DNA from: Thermoclostridium sp036562185
GTDB taxonomy: Bacteria; Bacillota; Clostridia; DSM-8532
Assembly (NCBI GenBank): GCA_036562185.1
Contig: DATCKN010000061.1
Coordinates: forward strand, 1-64,000
Direction: 5' to 3'
Length of the DNA stretch: 64,000 nucleotides
Of the stretch, positions 50,859 through 60,755 are shown piece by piece. The notes under the pieces are model-generated. The model saw only the letters and a list, made by a program, of their open reading frames with translations, did not search any database and was not told where the DNA came from. The first letter of the stretch is position 1; the number at the start of each line of letters is the position of its first letter. Made by a program: the position numbers and the translations under genes.

Positions 50859-52076
50859 TTATATCTTTTTTCTGAGTATTGAATCCGGCATAACTGGTTC
50901 AGGTACTTTCAAAAAATACTTCATTTGAGGATGTGGAGTGCTGTCAATCCGATTGCCTTCAATATCATGCATTTCGGTTACCCTAAGGCATATGTCATGA
51001 CCGTTTGGCTGCATAATTTCAATCTCGTCGCCTGAAAAGATCCTGTTCCTCTGCTCTATCAGCGCTGTTTTTTCCTTCTCATCGTATTCAAGCACTATAC
51101 CGACAAACTCTCTGCTCTGAATATAACTGCTTGTTCCATAATTCTGGCTTTCCGGGCCCGGCTTGCTAAAGAAAAAACCCGTAGTAAAGCTTCTATGGCT
51201 TACTTTCGATACTTCTTCCAGCCATTCCTGCCTGAATACATAATTTTCCGGATCACTTAAATATGAATCTATTGCCATGCGATAAGCACGTACCACAGTT
51301 GAGACGTAGAATGAACTTTTCATCCTGCCTTCAATCTTAAAACTCGTAACTCCTGCCGCAATAAGCTCGGGAATATGCTCTATCATGCATAAATCCTTCG
51401 AATTTAATATAAATGTCCCTCTTTCATCTTCCATTACAGGGAAATATTCTCCCGGACGTTTTTCCTCCATCAGGTAATATTTCCACCGGCATGACTGGGC
51501 ACAATCACCCCGGTTTGCGTCCCTGCCGCACATAAAACTGCTTAGAAGACATCTGCCCGAATATGAAATACACATGGCACCATGAACAAAGGCTTCCAGC
51601 TCGATATCAGGAACTTCCTGGTGTATAAAAGACAGTTCCTTGAGAGACAGTTCCCTTGCTGCAATAATCCTTGATGCGCCAAGCTTTTTATACATCATTG
51701 CACTTCTGTGGTTTGTGACGTTGGCCTGAGTGCTTATATGAACGGGCATGGAAGGATTAACTTCCTTCACCACGGACAGCACACCCAAATCCGATACTAT
51801 AATGGCATCTGCTCCTGCATCCGAGACCATGGCTACATATTCTTCAATTCCTTCAAAATCTTCATTATGAGGCAGAATATTCATTGTAACATATACTTTC
51901 CTGTTTCTTTCATGGGCAAATTTTATACCTTCGTTCATTTCTTCCAGCGTGAAATTGCCTGCACCAGCTCTTAAACCGAACTTGGGCCCGGCCAGGTATA
52001 CCGCATCTGCTCCATATATAATGGCCATTTTCAATTTTTCCGGATTGCCCGCAGGGGCAAGAAGCTCTATATTCAT
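50859..52076 (-). CDS. trhP: U32-family tRNA hydroxylation protein TrhP
   Basis: A 405-residue protein of peptidase family U32. The signature EAFVHGAMCISYSGRCLLSS and the following cysteines (FMCGRDANRGDCAQSCRW) are those of the TrhP/RlhA group, whose members hydroxylate RNA bases and probably bind an Fe-S cluster. TrhP makes 5-hydroxyuridine at tRNA position 34. The next gene upstream encodes TrmR, which methylates that product, and mltG precedes it, as in the Bacillus yrrL-yrrM-yrrN-yrrO run; one U32 gene is missing here. AAAGGAG lies before the ATG. Confidence 0.87.
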   Translation of the reverse strand: MNIELLAPAGNPEKLKMAIIYGADAVYLAGPKFGLRAGAGNFTLEEMNEGIKFAHERNRKVYVTMNILPHNEDFEGIEEYVAMVSDAGADAIIVSDLGVLSVVKEVNPSMPVHISTQANVTNHRSAMMYKKLGASRIIAARELSLKELSFIHQEVPDIELEAFVHGAMCISYSGRCLLSSFMCGRDANRGDCAQSCRWKYYLMEEKRPGEYFPVMEDERGTFILNSKDLCMIEHIPELIAAGVTSFKIEGRMKSSFYVSTVVRAYRMAIDSYLSDPENYVFRQEWLEEVSKVSHRSFTTGFFFSKPGPESQNYGTSSYIQSREFVGIVLEYDEKEKTALIEQRNRIFSGDEIEIMQPNGHDICLRVTEMHDIEGNRIDSTPHPQMKYFLKVPEPVMPDSILRKKI

Positions 52077-52144
52077 AATATCTCTCCTTTAGCGGATGAA
52101 AAAGAAGTGACAAAGCATTAACCAGAAACGTATATTCAGCTTTT

Positions 52145-52801
52145 TTATACTCGGGTTTTTACAGATATTGCAATTCCATCGCCAGCAGGAACTATGCTTG
52201 TAATTAACTCATCATTCCGGCATAAAAGCTTAAGGTATTCTTTGAGTTTAACTATTATTGTCCGATGCTTGTGTTCAATAAAGCCGTCCTTTGCCACCAT
52301 ACCCCTGTAAAGAACATTATCGGTAATGAAAATACCGCCTGGTTTAAGAAGCTTTAAACAGTATGGCAAAAAATCAATATATTGGCCTTTCGCAGCATCA
52401 AGAAAAATAAAATCATACGGTGTGCTAAGGCATTGGAGCACTTCTGCCGCATCGCCATGCAAAATCCGTATCTTCTTATCAAATCCTGCCCTTTTTATAT
52501 ACCCGGAAGCCTTTTCAATCATATCCTCATTTATTTCAATAGTATCTATTACACCACACTCAGCCATTGACTTTGCAAGTATAATTGACGAATAACCAAT
52601 GGCTGTCCCGATTTCAAGTATCCTTTCGGGCTTTGAAATATGGCAGAGAATTTTCAGCAATTGTGCTGATTCAGGCTGTATAATGGGAATATAAGCCTTC
52701 CGGGCATATACTTCCATTTCATTCAGCAGTGGATCGGGCTGTTCAAAAATATCAGCCAGAAAACTGTTAATATGAGGATAAGTAATTTCGTTATCCAACA
52801 A
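52145..52801 (-). CDS. trmR: tRNA 5-hydroxyuridine methyltransferase TrmR
   Basis: A 218-residue class I methyltransferase of the O-methyltransferase/COMT-like group. Motif I is ILEIGTAIGYSSIILAK, and the metal and SAM residues lie in IEINEDMIEKA, FIFLDAAKGQYIDF and FITDNVLYRGMVA. With TrhP it should form 5-methoxyuridine at the wobble base. The start is TTG 52799-52801 (a second TTG follows at once) behind GGGAGTG. Confidence 0.88.
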   Translation of the reverse strand: MLDNEITYPHINSFLADIFEQPDPLLNEMEVYARKAYIPIIQPESAQLLKILCHISKPERILEIGTAIGYSSIILAKSMAECGVIDTIEINEDMIEKASGYIKRAGFDKKIRILHGDAAEVLQCLSTPYDFIFLDAAKGQYIDFLPYCLKLLKPGGIFITDNVLYRGMVAKDGFIEHKHRTIIVKLKEYLKLLCRNDELITSIVPAGDGIAISVKTRV

Positions 52802-52825
52802 AATGCACTCCCAAACAGTACAAAC

Positions 52826-53914
52826 CTAATTCATCCCATATTTTGCAAGATCCCTGTTATGCCCGGCAAGTGTCTCATTATATATAACTTCTCCATCGGG
52901 TGTTGCGAAAAAGAAGTAGTAATTTGTGTCTTCCGGGTACAAAGCTGCTTCTATGGCCTCCACCCTCGGCGAACAGATAGGCCCCGGAGGAAGCCCTTCA
53001 TTTGTATATGTGTTGTACGGACTGTCTATTTCTTTGTCCTTGTTTGTTAGAATCTGGATTCTGCCAAGTCCCGCCATAATTCTTGCATACTGCAGAGTTA
53101 CATCCACCTGCAGGTAAGGGTATGTTTTACTTTTTAACCTGTTATGAAGCACACTGGATATTTTTTTGTAGTCGCTCAAATATTTTGCTTCCATTTCAAT
53201 AATGGACGCCAGGGTTACAACCTGATCAACCGTCATTCCCAGTTCTTCCGCGCGCTCATAGTACTCAGGCTTGAAAATGGAATCAAATTCCCTTAGAAGC
53301 CTGTCAACGATTTCTTCTTCGGTCCAGTCCACTTCAATTTTGTAGGTATCAGGATACAAATACCCTTCCAGCGGGTATTTCCGATCGGGTACATTCTCGA
53401 GGAATTTATACTTCTTGATTTTCGTTTTACATAATGACTCGAACCTGTCCCTGTCGACATAACCTCTTTCAGTCAGATAATCTATCAGCTCAACCACGGT
53501 AAAGCCTTCAGGTATCCTTATGTCCTTTGTCGGATTGGAAGCAGGGTTGCTGGTCAGTACCAGCATAAGTCCTTCATAGTTCAATTCTTTGCTTATAATA
53601 TGCTTGCCTGCTTTATATTTGCCATCGTAACCGTTAAGTCTGGAAAGAAACCTGAACAGCCACGGATATTCAACAAATCCTTCTCTCTCAAGCAATGCCG
53701 CAATTTCAGCGGTACTATAGCCTTCAGGTATTTCTATTTCAATCTGTTCCTCTTTCGGTATCTCAATAGTACCTGTTGAAACATATTCTATTCCATATTT
53801 GGTCAGATAGGTGTAGGATACATACGCCGATGAAAAAAACAGTGCCATGCATATTACAACAAATATCAAAAACCTCAGAAACCGTCTTTTCTTCTTTTTA
53901 CCCTGTTTTGACAT
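52826..53914 (-). CDS. mltG: Endolytic murein transglycosylase MltG
   Basis: A 362-residue protein with a basic start and one membrane helix (FLRFLIFVVICMALFFSSAY), then a YceG-like domain. A LysM-like stretch comes first (EIEIPEGYSTAEIAALLERE), and the catalytic glutamate lies near 238 in LASIIEMEAK. MltG cuts nascent glycan strands and ends their synthesis. It follows typA by 19 bases and lies 24 bases before trmR, so typA-mltG-trmR-trhP is probably one operon. Confidence 0.93.
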   Translation of the reverse strand: MSKQGKKKKRRFLRFLIFVVICMALFFSSAYVSYTYLTKYGIEYVSTGTIEIPKEEQIEIEIPEGYSTAEIAALLEREGFVEYPWLFRFLSRLNGYDGKYKAGKHIISKELNYEGLMLVLTSNPASNPTKDIRIPEGFTVVELIDYLTERGYVDRDRFESLCKTKIKKYKFLENVPDRKYPLEGYLYPDTYKIEVDWTEEEIVDRLLREFDSIFKPEYYERAEELGMTVDQVVTLASIIEMEAKYLSDYKKISSVLHNRLKSKTYPYLQVDVTLQYARIMAGLGRIQILTNKDKEIDSPYNTYTNEGLPPGPICSPRVEAIEAALYPEDTNYYFFFATPDGEVIYNETLAGHNRDLAKYGMN

Positions 53915-53933
53915 AGGATCACCTTCCCATGCT

Positions 53934-55766
53934 TTAAATAGTATCTTTCTCCTTTTTCTTTTCCTTAGCCCTTAATACTGCACTAAGAATCTTTTTCCTT
54001 AGCCTTATATGTTCAGGAGTTACCTCTATCAGCTCGTCATCGGCAATAAACTCAAGGCATGCTTCAAGGCTTAAAATTTTCGGCGGCACAAGTCTCAGTG
54101 CTTCATCCGAACCTGCGGCCCTCATATTTGTAACATGTTTTTTCTTGCAAACATTTACAACCAAATCATCAACCCTGGAGCTTTCTCCTACAACCATGCC
54201 TTCATATACCTTGTCTCCGGGACCGATAAATAAAGTACCGCGCTCCTGGGCATTATACAATCCATAGGGTACGGCTTCGCCTGTTTCTGATGCAATCAGG
54301 GAACCGCGATCCCGAGCCCTGATTTCTCCTTTAAACGGCTCATACCCATTAAAAACATGATTCATTATACCATTTCCCCTGGTTGTCGTCAAAAACCTGG
54401 AACGGAAACCAATCAAGCCCCGTGCAGGTACTTTGAATTCCAGCCTGATAAAACCCTGACCGGGAGGATGAATATTAACAACTTCCCCTTTTCTTGCTCC
54501 CAGTTCTTCCATTATAGGCCCCATATATTCTTCAGGTATGTCAACAACCAGGTATTCCATCGGCTCATGTAATACGCCGTCAATGTATTTTGTAATTACT
54601 TCTGGTTTCGATACCTGAAATTCATAACCTTCTCTCCGCATGGTTTCAATAAGGATTGACAGGTGCAGTTCACCTCTTCCCGACACCTTGAAATTATCCG
54701 GTGAGTCGGTTTCTTCAACCCTGAGGCTTAAGTTCGTTTCCATTTCTTTGAACAGCCTCTGCCTTAAGTGCCTGGATGTTACATAAGTGCCTTCTGTTCC
54801 GGCAAAAGGGCTGTTGTTAACAAGAAACTGCATGGATATTGTTGGCTCATCAATATCAACAAATGGCAACGGTTCTGGATGTTCAGCGTCACATACTGTA
54901 TCTCCTATAGTTATATCATCACATCCTGTTATGCATACTATTTCCCCGGCCTGGGCCCTTTCAACTTCAATTCTGTTTAACCCGCTGAAAATTTGAACAG
55001 AACCAATTTTAACAGGCTCTATCTGACCGTCCTTCCGGCACACAACTACCTTGTCGCCTTTGCTTATGGCTCCGCGTTCAATTTTCCCGATGGCAATTCT
55101 TCCAACGTAATCATCATAGTCAATGCTGGATATTAACAGCTGGAAAGGAGCATTAATATCTCCGCCGGGTGAAGGAACATACTTCAAAATTGTGTCAAAC
55201 AGCGGCCTTAAATCTGTTGAATCTTCACCGATCTTATGGAATGCCACTCCATCACGTCCTGAAGCATATACTACCGGGAAATCAAGCTGTTCATCGCTTG
55301 CTTCCAGTTCAATAAAAAGGTCAAAAATCTCGTCAATTACCTCTTCAGGACGAGCCTCTTTACGGTCGATTTTATTTATTACAACTATCGGTTTCAAATT
55401 CATACTTAATGCTTTTCTTAAAACAAAGCGAGTTTGGGGCATCGGTCCTTCATATGCATCCACCAGCAAAAGAACACCGTCGACCATCTTCAGGATACGT
55501 TCCACTTCCCCGCCAAAATCAGCGTGTCCCGGGGTATCCACTATATTAATACGGACTCCTTTATATGAGATGGCTGTATTCTTGGACATAATGGTAATTC
55601 CCTTTTCTCTTTCCAGTTCATTGGAATCCAGTACCCGTTCAACAACCTTCTCGTTGGCCCTGAAAATACCGCTTTGCTTAAGCATTGCATCAACCAGTGT
55701 TGTTTTACCATGATCTACATGGGCAATGATGGCAATATTCCTTATATCTTCACGTTTCTGTGTCAT
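53934..55766 (-). CDS. typA: Ribosome-binding GTPase TypA/BipA
   Basis: A 610-residue translational GTPase. G1 is IAHVDHGKTTLVDAML, G2 contains REKGITI, G3 VDTPGHADFGGEVER and G4 VINKIDR. EF-G-like domains follow, and the C-terminal TypA domain contains HPPGQGFIRLEFKVPARGLI and FLTTTRGNGIMNHVF. BipA acts on ribosome assembly and stress adaptation. Promoter at 55796-55825. Confidence 0.95.
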   Translation of the reverse strand: MTQKREDIRNIAIIAHVDHGKTTLVDAMLKQSGIFRANEKVVERVLDSNELEREKGITIMSKNTAISYKGVRINIVDTPGHADFGGEVERILKMVDGVLLLVDAYEGPMPQTRFVLRKALSMNLKPIVVINKIDRKEARPEEVIDEIFDLFIELEASDEQLDFPVVYASGRDGVAFHKIGEDSTDLRPLFDTILKYVPSPGGDINAPFQLLISSIDYDDYVGRIAIGKIERGAISKGDKVVVCRKDGQIEPVKIGSVQIFSGLNRIEVERAQAGEIVCITGCDDITIGDTVCDAEHPEPLPFVDIDEPTISMQFLVNNSPFAGTEGTYVTSRHLRQRLFKEMETNLSLRVEETDSPDNFKVSGRGELHLSILIETMRREGYEFQVSKPEVITKYIDGVLHEPMEYLVVDIPEEYMGPIMEELGARKGEVVNIHPPGQGFIRLEFKVPARGLIGFRSRFLTTTRGNGIMNHVFNGYEPFKGEIRARDRGSLIASETGEAVPYGLYNAQERGTLFIGPGDKVYEGMVVGESSRVDDLVVNVCKKKHVTNMRAAGSDEALRLVPPKILSLEACLEFIADDELIEVTPEHIRLRKKILSAVLRAKEKKKEKDTI

Positions 55767-55795
55767 TATTTCACTCCCTGCGCATTACTTTACCC

Positions 55796-55825
55796 ATTCT
55801 AAGTCAATGTATGAGTAAATGTCAA
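55796..55825 (-). promoter_or_regulatory. Promoter for typA
   Basis: TTGACA (55820-55825), an 18-base spacer and TAGAAT (55796-55801) on the minus strand, about 30 bases before the start codon. Confidence 0.65.
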
Positions 55826-55857
55826 TAAAAATATAGTCGAATATTGCCACGTATTGT

Positions 55858-58353
55858 TTATCCTTTAAATAATAGGTTCCTGTATAAAAATCTTTTAATA
55901 AAATACATATTTTTGCCTGTTTTTGCTTTCACTTCCGAAGTAAAAGATATAACACGCTTCACAGTCCTTTTATCTGCATCGTGGGAGCCAAATCTTACAC
56001 TATAATATAATTCCACCATGTCAGACATGTTCATACATTTAAACTGATAACGTTCATCAATTATTTCTGCATAGTCCCTGGGTGTATGACCGGGTTGTAA
56101 AATGCACCCCGCCTGGGACAATAAAGATATGGAATAGCGGTATGACATGATGATACTCTTTTTGGATGAAATAAAATGAAGTATAACCCACCTTGCAAGT
56201 ATAAATAATTTGTTCAGTATTATAACAGCCAGCACAAAAGCAACTGCAAAAACAAGTATTGTTTTGGCCGTTATTACAGGGGAATCTGATATAATTCCTC
56301 CGTTTCCGGGTATAAAAATATTCGGTGAGGAATCTTCTGGCTCATATTCCTCATACATATCAGGAACATACGAGCTCTCACCCGTTCCTGTATCGCGAAG
56401 GCTTACATAATAGTTCATTGCATTGGCCATCGGCGGAGTGGGCTCAAATGTAACCCAGCCAACCCCCTCAAGATAAACTTCGACCCATGCATGAGCATTC
56501 TGGTTTGTAACCAGATAACTATTATCCCTGCCGGATTTTTCGGGTAATAAAAATCCTTCCACGTACCTTGACGGTATTCCTATTGCCCTTGTCATTACGC
56601 ACAAAGCACTGGCAAAATATGAACAGTACCCTTCTTTACCTTCAAACAGAAAATAGTCTACAAAATCCCGGTCGGATGGCGGATATGACGGGTTGAGTGT
56701 ATAATGATAATTTTCCCGCAAATAATTTGCAAGGCTCTTAACCTTCGCATAAGCAGTAGTGTATGAAGAAGTAATTTCGTTTGCCAGTTCTATAACCCTT
56801 TCGGGAACTCCATCGGGTATGCCGGTATAAAGGCTGTATACTTCTTCACTGTATCTTTCAAGCAGTTTATAAATATCAAGCACGTAATATAATTGCTGAC
56901 TAAATCCTCCTTGATTATCATGATCTTCGTGTTCTTCAATAAATCTTTCCAGATAATCATTAAACTCTGCATACAAGCCAGGTCTGCTGAGATTGAAATG
57001 ATTCTCAATCTCCCTCATGCCATAAGCAGGCTGAAGATAATTAATATCATAATAAGTGCCACCCCGCAGCCTCTTATCTGACAGGAATATACCTTCCACG
57101 CCCTCATTCAGGGTGTATATATTTGTGGGAATACCCGTAATTGGCACAAACATTTTGAGCGGGGTGAACAATGACTTTGTCCTTACCTGCAGATGCTCTA
57201 CCGAAAGTTTCTCTTCTGGAAAAAGCTTTGCTAAAACCCGGGGTTTTGATTGCATTTGCAGAAATTCAACAAATTCTTCCGTTGAAAAATCATTAATTAC
57301 CGACGATACTTCCTGGTTCAGCAGGTATTGATCATACTCCTCAGCAGTTAAAAAGCCAAATACCATGGAGGTTGCTTTCCATCCGTATGACAGTTCCCTG
57401 TGATCGTAAATCCTGTCTTCCAGATACAGCTCCTTGCTTTTTTCTGTTTTTTCCCATCCTGTGCCTGTGTATGTATCGTAAACAGCACCTCTTAAGTAAA
57501 CACGTGTAGGTGCTTTCACAAACAGAATCGGGGTGTCATCCGGATAAACCGGCCCGCCCAAACGGTAAGGATCACCAAAACCGGTATTTGCAAGCGAAAA
57601 GTTGTCGTACCTGTCAATTGTGAGTTTCTTTTTCATGTCCCACCAGAAATTATATATCTTATCATCAAGCCACGGCCATTCTATCGGCTTTTCATTTACA
57701 GGAGCCGAAACTGCAAGAAGAATTACAGCAACAGCAACCGGGACGAAATAAACAAACATGCTTGCATCTACAGCTTTACTCCGGTTTTTTTTCATATTTA
57801 CCAGGTATACATGTCTTATATAGCATATAATTGCAACAGTAATAAAAATGAAAAAGGACAGCCTGTCCACATACCTTATAAGCCCCCACACAGTCATAAA
57901 AACAACCAGTCCCGGTGTAAAAAGCAAATAAAACCTGAAATACCTGATTAAGAAATAGTAAACCGGCAAAGCAACAAGCAGGGAATACGCCCCTAAAGCT
58001 TTCATAAGTAAAGAGTAGGGTATTGTATTGTCGTAATAGCCGGTTCCAACCTGGATCATAACATTTATCAGCTTTATGGCGGGTGCAAGGGTAACCGGGA
58101 TATTTGAAATTCCGTTTCTGTATATTAAAAATGCGACATAGGCAAGTCCCACGCCTGTCGCAGACAGAAATACTATACGGCCGGCTTTTGTATTTACAAG
58201 ACAATAAAAAAGTAAAGCTCCTGTCGCAAACAACAGCATCTGCCACGGTTTAACCGGAGCATGCATTGGAATTATTGTTACTCTTAAAACAGAAAAAACG
58301 TATAAAATTCCTGTAATTACCAGGGATAAAAAATCAAAATACCGTTTTTTCAT
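55858..58353 (-). CDS. Transglutaminase-like membrane protein (TgpA type)
   Basis: An 831-residue protein. About six membrane helices fill residues 8-225, then a large external domain carries the transglutaminase fold with Cys in EGYCSYFASALCVMTRAIGI, His in NAHAWVEVYL and GVGWVTFEPTPP, where Glu stands at the usual Asp. A further helix lies near 715-740, followed by a cytoplasmic helical tail (HTPRDYAEIID). It is the last gene of a MoxR-DUF58-transglutaminase run, a common trio proposed to act on cell-surface proteins. Whether it links or cleaves peptides is unknown. Confidence 0.88.
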   Translation of the reverse strand: MKKRYFDFLSLVITGILYVFSVLRVTIIPMHAPVKPWQMLLFATGALLFYCLVNTKAGRIVFLSATGVGLAYVAFLIYRNGISNIPVTLAPAIKLINVMIQVGTGYYDNTIPYSLLMKALGAYSLLVALPVYYFLIRYFRFYLLFTPGLVVFMTVWGLIRYVDRLSFFIFITVAIICYIRHVYLVNMKKNRSKAVDASMFVYFVPVAVAVILLAVSAPVNEKPIEWPWLDDKIYNFWWDMKKKLTIDRYDNFSLANTGFGDPYRLGGPVYPDDTPILFVKAPTRVYLRGAVYDTYTGTGWEKTEKSKELYLEDRIYDHRELSYGWKATSMVFGFLTAEEYDQYLLNQEVSSVINDFSTEEFVEFLQMQSKPRVLAKLFPEEKLSVEHLQVRTKSLFTPLKMFVPITGIPTNIYTLNEGVEGIFLSDKRLRGGTYYDINYLQPAYGMREIENHFNLSRPGLYAEFNDYLERFIEEHEDHDNQGGFSQQLYYVLDIYKLLERYSEEVYSLYTGIPDGVPERVIELANEITSSYTTAYAKVKSLANYLRENYHYTLNPSYPPSDRDFVDYFLFEGKEGYCSYFASALCVMTRAIGIPSRYVEGFLLPEKSGRDNSYLVTNQNAHAWVEVYLEGVGWVTFEPTPPMANAMNYYVSLRDTGTGESSYVPDMYEEYEPEDSSPNIFIPGNGGIISDSPVITAKTILVFAVAFVLAVIILNKLFILARWVILHFISSKKSIIMSYRYSISLLSQAGCILQPGHTPRDYAEIIDERYQFKCMNMSDMVELYYSVRFGSHDADKRTVKRVISFTSEVKAKTGKNMYFIKRFLYRNLLFKG

Positions 58354-58441
58354 ATATTCGTCCCTTCCCGTACACTACTGATGGTTTCCTTCCCTGAACT
58401 CCTTTCGGAAGCAATATGCTGCCACACGATCAGCATAATTC

Positions 58442-59656
58442 TCAAGCCTGTCGGATTTCGAACACAGGATCATATTCAGTCCCTGAAACATTTTTCAACA
58501 GGTCAACCGTCCTTATTCCAAGCTCGGGCAATTCTTTTTCCAGGGCTGTTTCAACATCTTTCTTTATTTCGCTCTCTTCCACATCGCAATAAAATAAAGA
58601 AACATCGTGGCCGTTTGCAGCCATTTTATTAAAACAGTCAAGCTGTCTTTCGTCCACCACCGGGGAAAAGATCATTACGCTTTGCCTTTCAGGCATATTG
58701 TCAGCAAACTGGTTCATAATATCATTAAAATCTGCATCCTGGTCAAACGGGATAAATGACATCAAGTCATAAAGCTGCATAAAACCATTGCTCCCCGAGT
58801 ATGTAAGACATATCTGTTCGAATCTGTAAAAGCACAGTTTAATGTTAAAGCCCGAGTTCAATAGCACTCTGGCTAGGGAAACAAGAAACTCAACAGTTCT
58901 GTCCTCTTTCAGCAAAACATCCTCGGCGCTTCCATTTATTTTGCATAAGTTCAGAAGAACCCAGAACTCTTTTTCGGATGATGCATTTGTTTCCTTTACA
59001 AGCCACTTATTATATTTTGATGACAGTTTCCAGTGGATTTTTTTGAAACTGTCGCCGTACTTATAGTCCCTAATATCCCGGACCTCAGTATGCCCTGCGT
59101 CTTTGTTCTGCGACAGGTATTCATTTTCCGACATTCTGACATATGGAATATCCAGTTCTTCAACCGGCAGGATACGCGGGAAAACCCGTATTTGCTTCGT
59201 TTCTCCAGGCAGATATCTTAACGAAACCAGATTAAGAAAATCCTTAATTTCAATATGTGATATTCCCACTTTATATTTTCCCCTGTACTGAATCGGAACA
59301 TTGAATTTAAACTCCTGAACACTGAAAGGCTTAAGCGTGATATGCTCATTTTTCATGCCTTTAATAAGCATCTGCCCTTCCATATGCATGTATACGGTAA
59401 AGTATGCAATATAAAGCGGCGTATTGTTGTGAATCCTCAGGGTATAATCCAGGATTTCACCCTTCTGGTACTCCCGTTTCACAAGTTTTTCGGTGTATTT
59501 AAAGGTATAAAAGACAATAATCAGATAGGCCAAAGATACTACAGGAAGTGATAACATGATATAAAAAAGCGTATACGGAAGAAATCCACCATCGAAATAT
59601 ATATACACGAATGATAAGAAAAGCAATATAAAATAACTTATCCTACTTCTTTTCAT
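58442..59656 (-). CDS. DUF58 domain protein
   Basis: A 404-residue protein with two N-terminal helices (about 8-55), then a beta-rich region and the DUF58 core VRDIRDYKYGDSFKKIHWKL plus SSKYNKWLVKE. A von Willebrand A-like C-terminal half (FWVLLNLCKINGSAEDVLLK, RQSVMIFSPVVDE) follows. DUF58 proteins pair with MoxR ATPases as putative chaperone or metal-insertion partners. AAGGA precedes the ATG. Confidence 0.87.
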   Translation of the reverse strand: MKRSRISYFILLFLSFVYIYFDGGFLPYTLFYIMLSLPVVSLAYLIIVFYTFKYTEKLVKREYQKGEILDYTLRIHNNTPLYIAYFTVYMHMEGQMLIKGMKNEHITLKPFSVQEFKFNVPIQYRGKYKVGISHIEIKDFLNLVSLRYLPGETKQIRVFPRILPVEELDIPYVRMSENEYLSQNKDAGHTEVRDIRDYKYGDSFKKIHWKLSSKYNKWLVKETNASSEKEFWVLLNLCKINGSAEDVLLKEDRTVEFLVSLARVLLNSGFNIKLCFYRFEQICLTYSGSNGFMQLYDLMSFIPFDQDADFNDIMNQFADNMPERQSVMIFSPVVDERQLDCFNKMAANGHDVSLFYCDVEESEIKKDVETALEKELPELGIRTVDLLKNVSGTEYDPVFEIRQA

Positions 59657-59731
59657 AAGATTCAGGTTCCTTCAAAATTTAATAAAATACAGCAGGAAAA
59701 TCTATGTTAAACAGATGCGGCAGCAGTCTGC

Positions 59732-60664
59732 TCAAGCCGGAACTCTAATATTTTTCAATAAGTCAGAAAGTATGCTTTCGGAAGTAATTTTTCTGATTCT
59801 TGCCTCCTGCCGTAAAATCATGCGGTGGGCAAGAACAGGCACAACCAGGCTTTTAACATCATCAGGAACAACATAGTCCCTTCCCATGTAAAGGGCAAGT
59901 GCCTGGGATGCCCGCATTAAATATATGGAAGCTCTCGGGCTGCATCCTAAAAGTACATGTTCCTGCCGCCGGGTGCTTTGCACAATTTCAACAATGTATT
60001 CTCCTATTGCCCTTTCAACATGAACTTCCCTTACCTGCCTGCGCAATTCTGAAATTTGATTCCGGTCAGCAACGGGTGTGAGATCATACAGAGGATTTGA
60101 ATTCTTGAAACGGAAAAGAATATTTACTTCATCTTCACTGTCGGGGTAACCCATGGTGATTTTCATTAAAAACCTGTCAAGCTGGGCCTCGGGCAGCGGA
60201 TATGTACCCATATACTCCACCGGGTTCTGGGTTGCTATAACCATGAAAGGGTCGGGTACATCATATGTTACCCCGTCTACCGTGACATGCCTTTCTTCCA
60301 TTACCTCCAGCATGCTGGCCTGAGTTTTCGGCGAAGTACGGTTAATTTCGTCAGCCAGAATAATATTGCTCATTATACTGCCCGGTTTGTATTCAAACTC
60401 GCCTGTTTTGGGGTTATACATGGAGAAACCTGTAATGTCTGACGGCAGTATATCAGGGGTAAATTGAATTCTGTTAAAGGACACCCCTATGGATTTAGCC
60501 AGGGCATTTGCCATTGTGGTCTTTCCTATACCCGGAACATCCTCGATAAGCACATGCCCGCCCGCTGCAAGGCATACCACCATTAGCTTTGCAGCACCGC
60601 TTTGACCTACCATAACCTTACCGACATTTTCTGCAATACTCTGCATGATAGTTTTACTCTCCAT
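59732..60664 (-). CDS. MoxR-family AAA+ ATPase
   Basis: A 310-residue AAA+ protein with Walker A IEDVPGIGKTTMANALA, Walker B NIILADEINRTSPKTQASML, sensor 1 FMVIATQNPVEYMGTYPLPE and an arginine in AQLDRFLMKI. MoxR ATPases remodel or load partner proteins, here probably DUF58. GGGGG lies upstream of the ATG. A 14-base palindrome ATTCCTTAAGGAAT at 60681-60694 in its leader could be an operator. Confidence 0.92.
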   Translation of the reverse strand: MESKTIMQSIAENVGKVMVGQSGAAKLMVVCLAAGGHVLIEDVPGIGKTTMANALAKSIGVSFNRIQFTPDILPSDITGFSMYNPKTGEFEYKPGSIMSNIILADEINRTSPKTQASMLEVMEERHVTVDGVTYDVPDPFMVIATQNPVEYMGTYPLPEAQLDRFLMKITMGYPDSEDEVNILFRFKNSNPLYDLTPVADRNQISELRRQVREVHVERAIGEYIVEIVQSTRRQEHVLLGCSPRASIYLMRASQALALYMGRDYVVPDDVKSLVVPVLAHRMILRQEARIRKITSESILSDLLKNIRVPA

Positions 60665-60755
60665 ATAAGAACCCCCTTGTATTCCTTAAGGAATTTTGTA
60701 TTAAGTTGTGCTTAAAACGCAGCATCATCCGCCATAAGTTACTGACACATCTATA

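Noticed and set aside
55123..55713. 196-codon plus-strand frame inside typA
   Set aside because: Antisense to the conserved GTPase domain; Ser-rich composition typical of a shadow frame.
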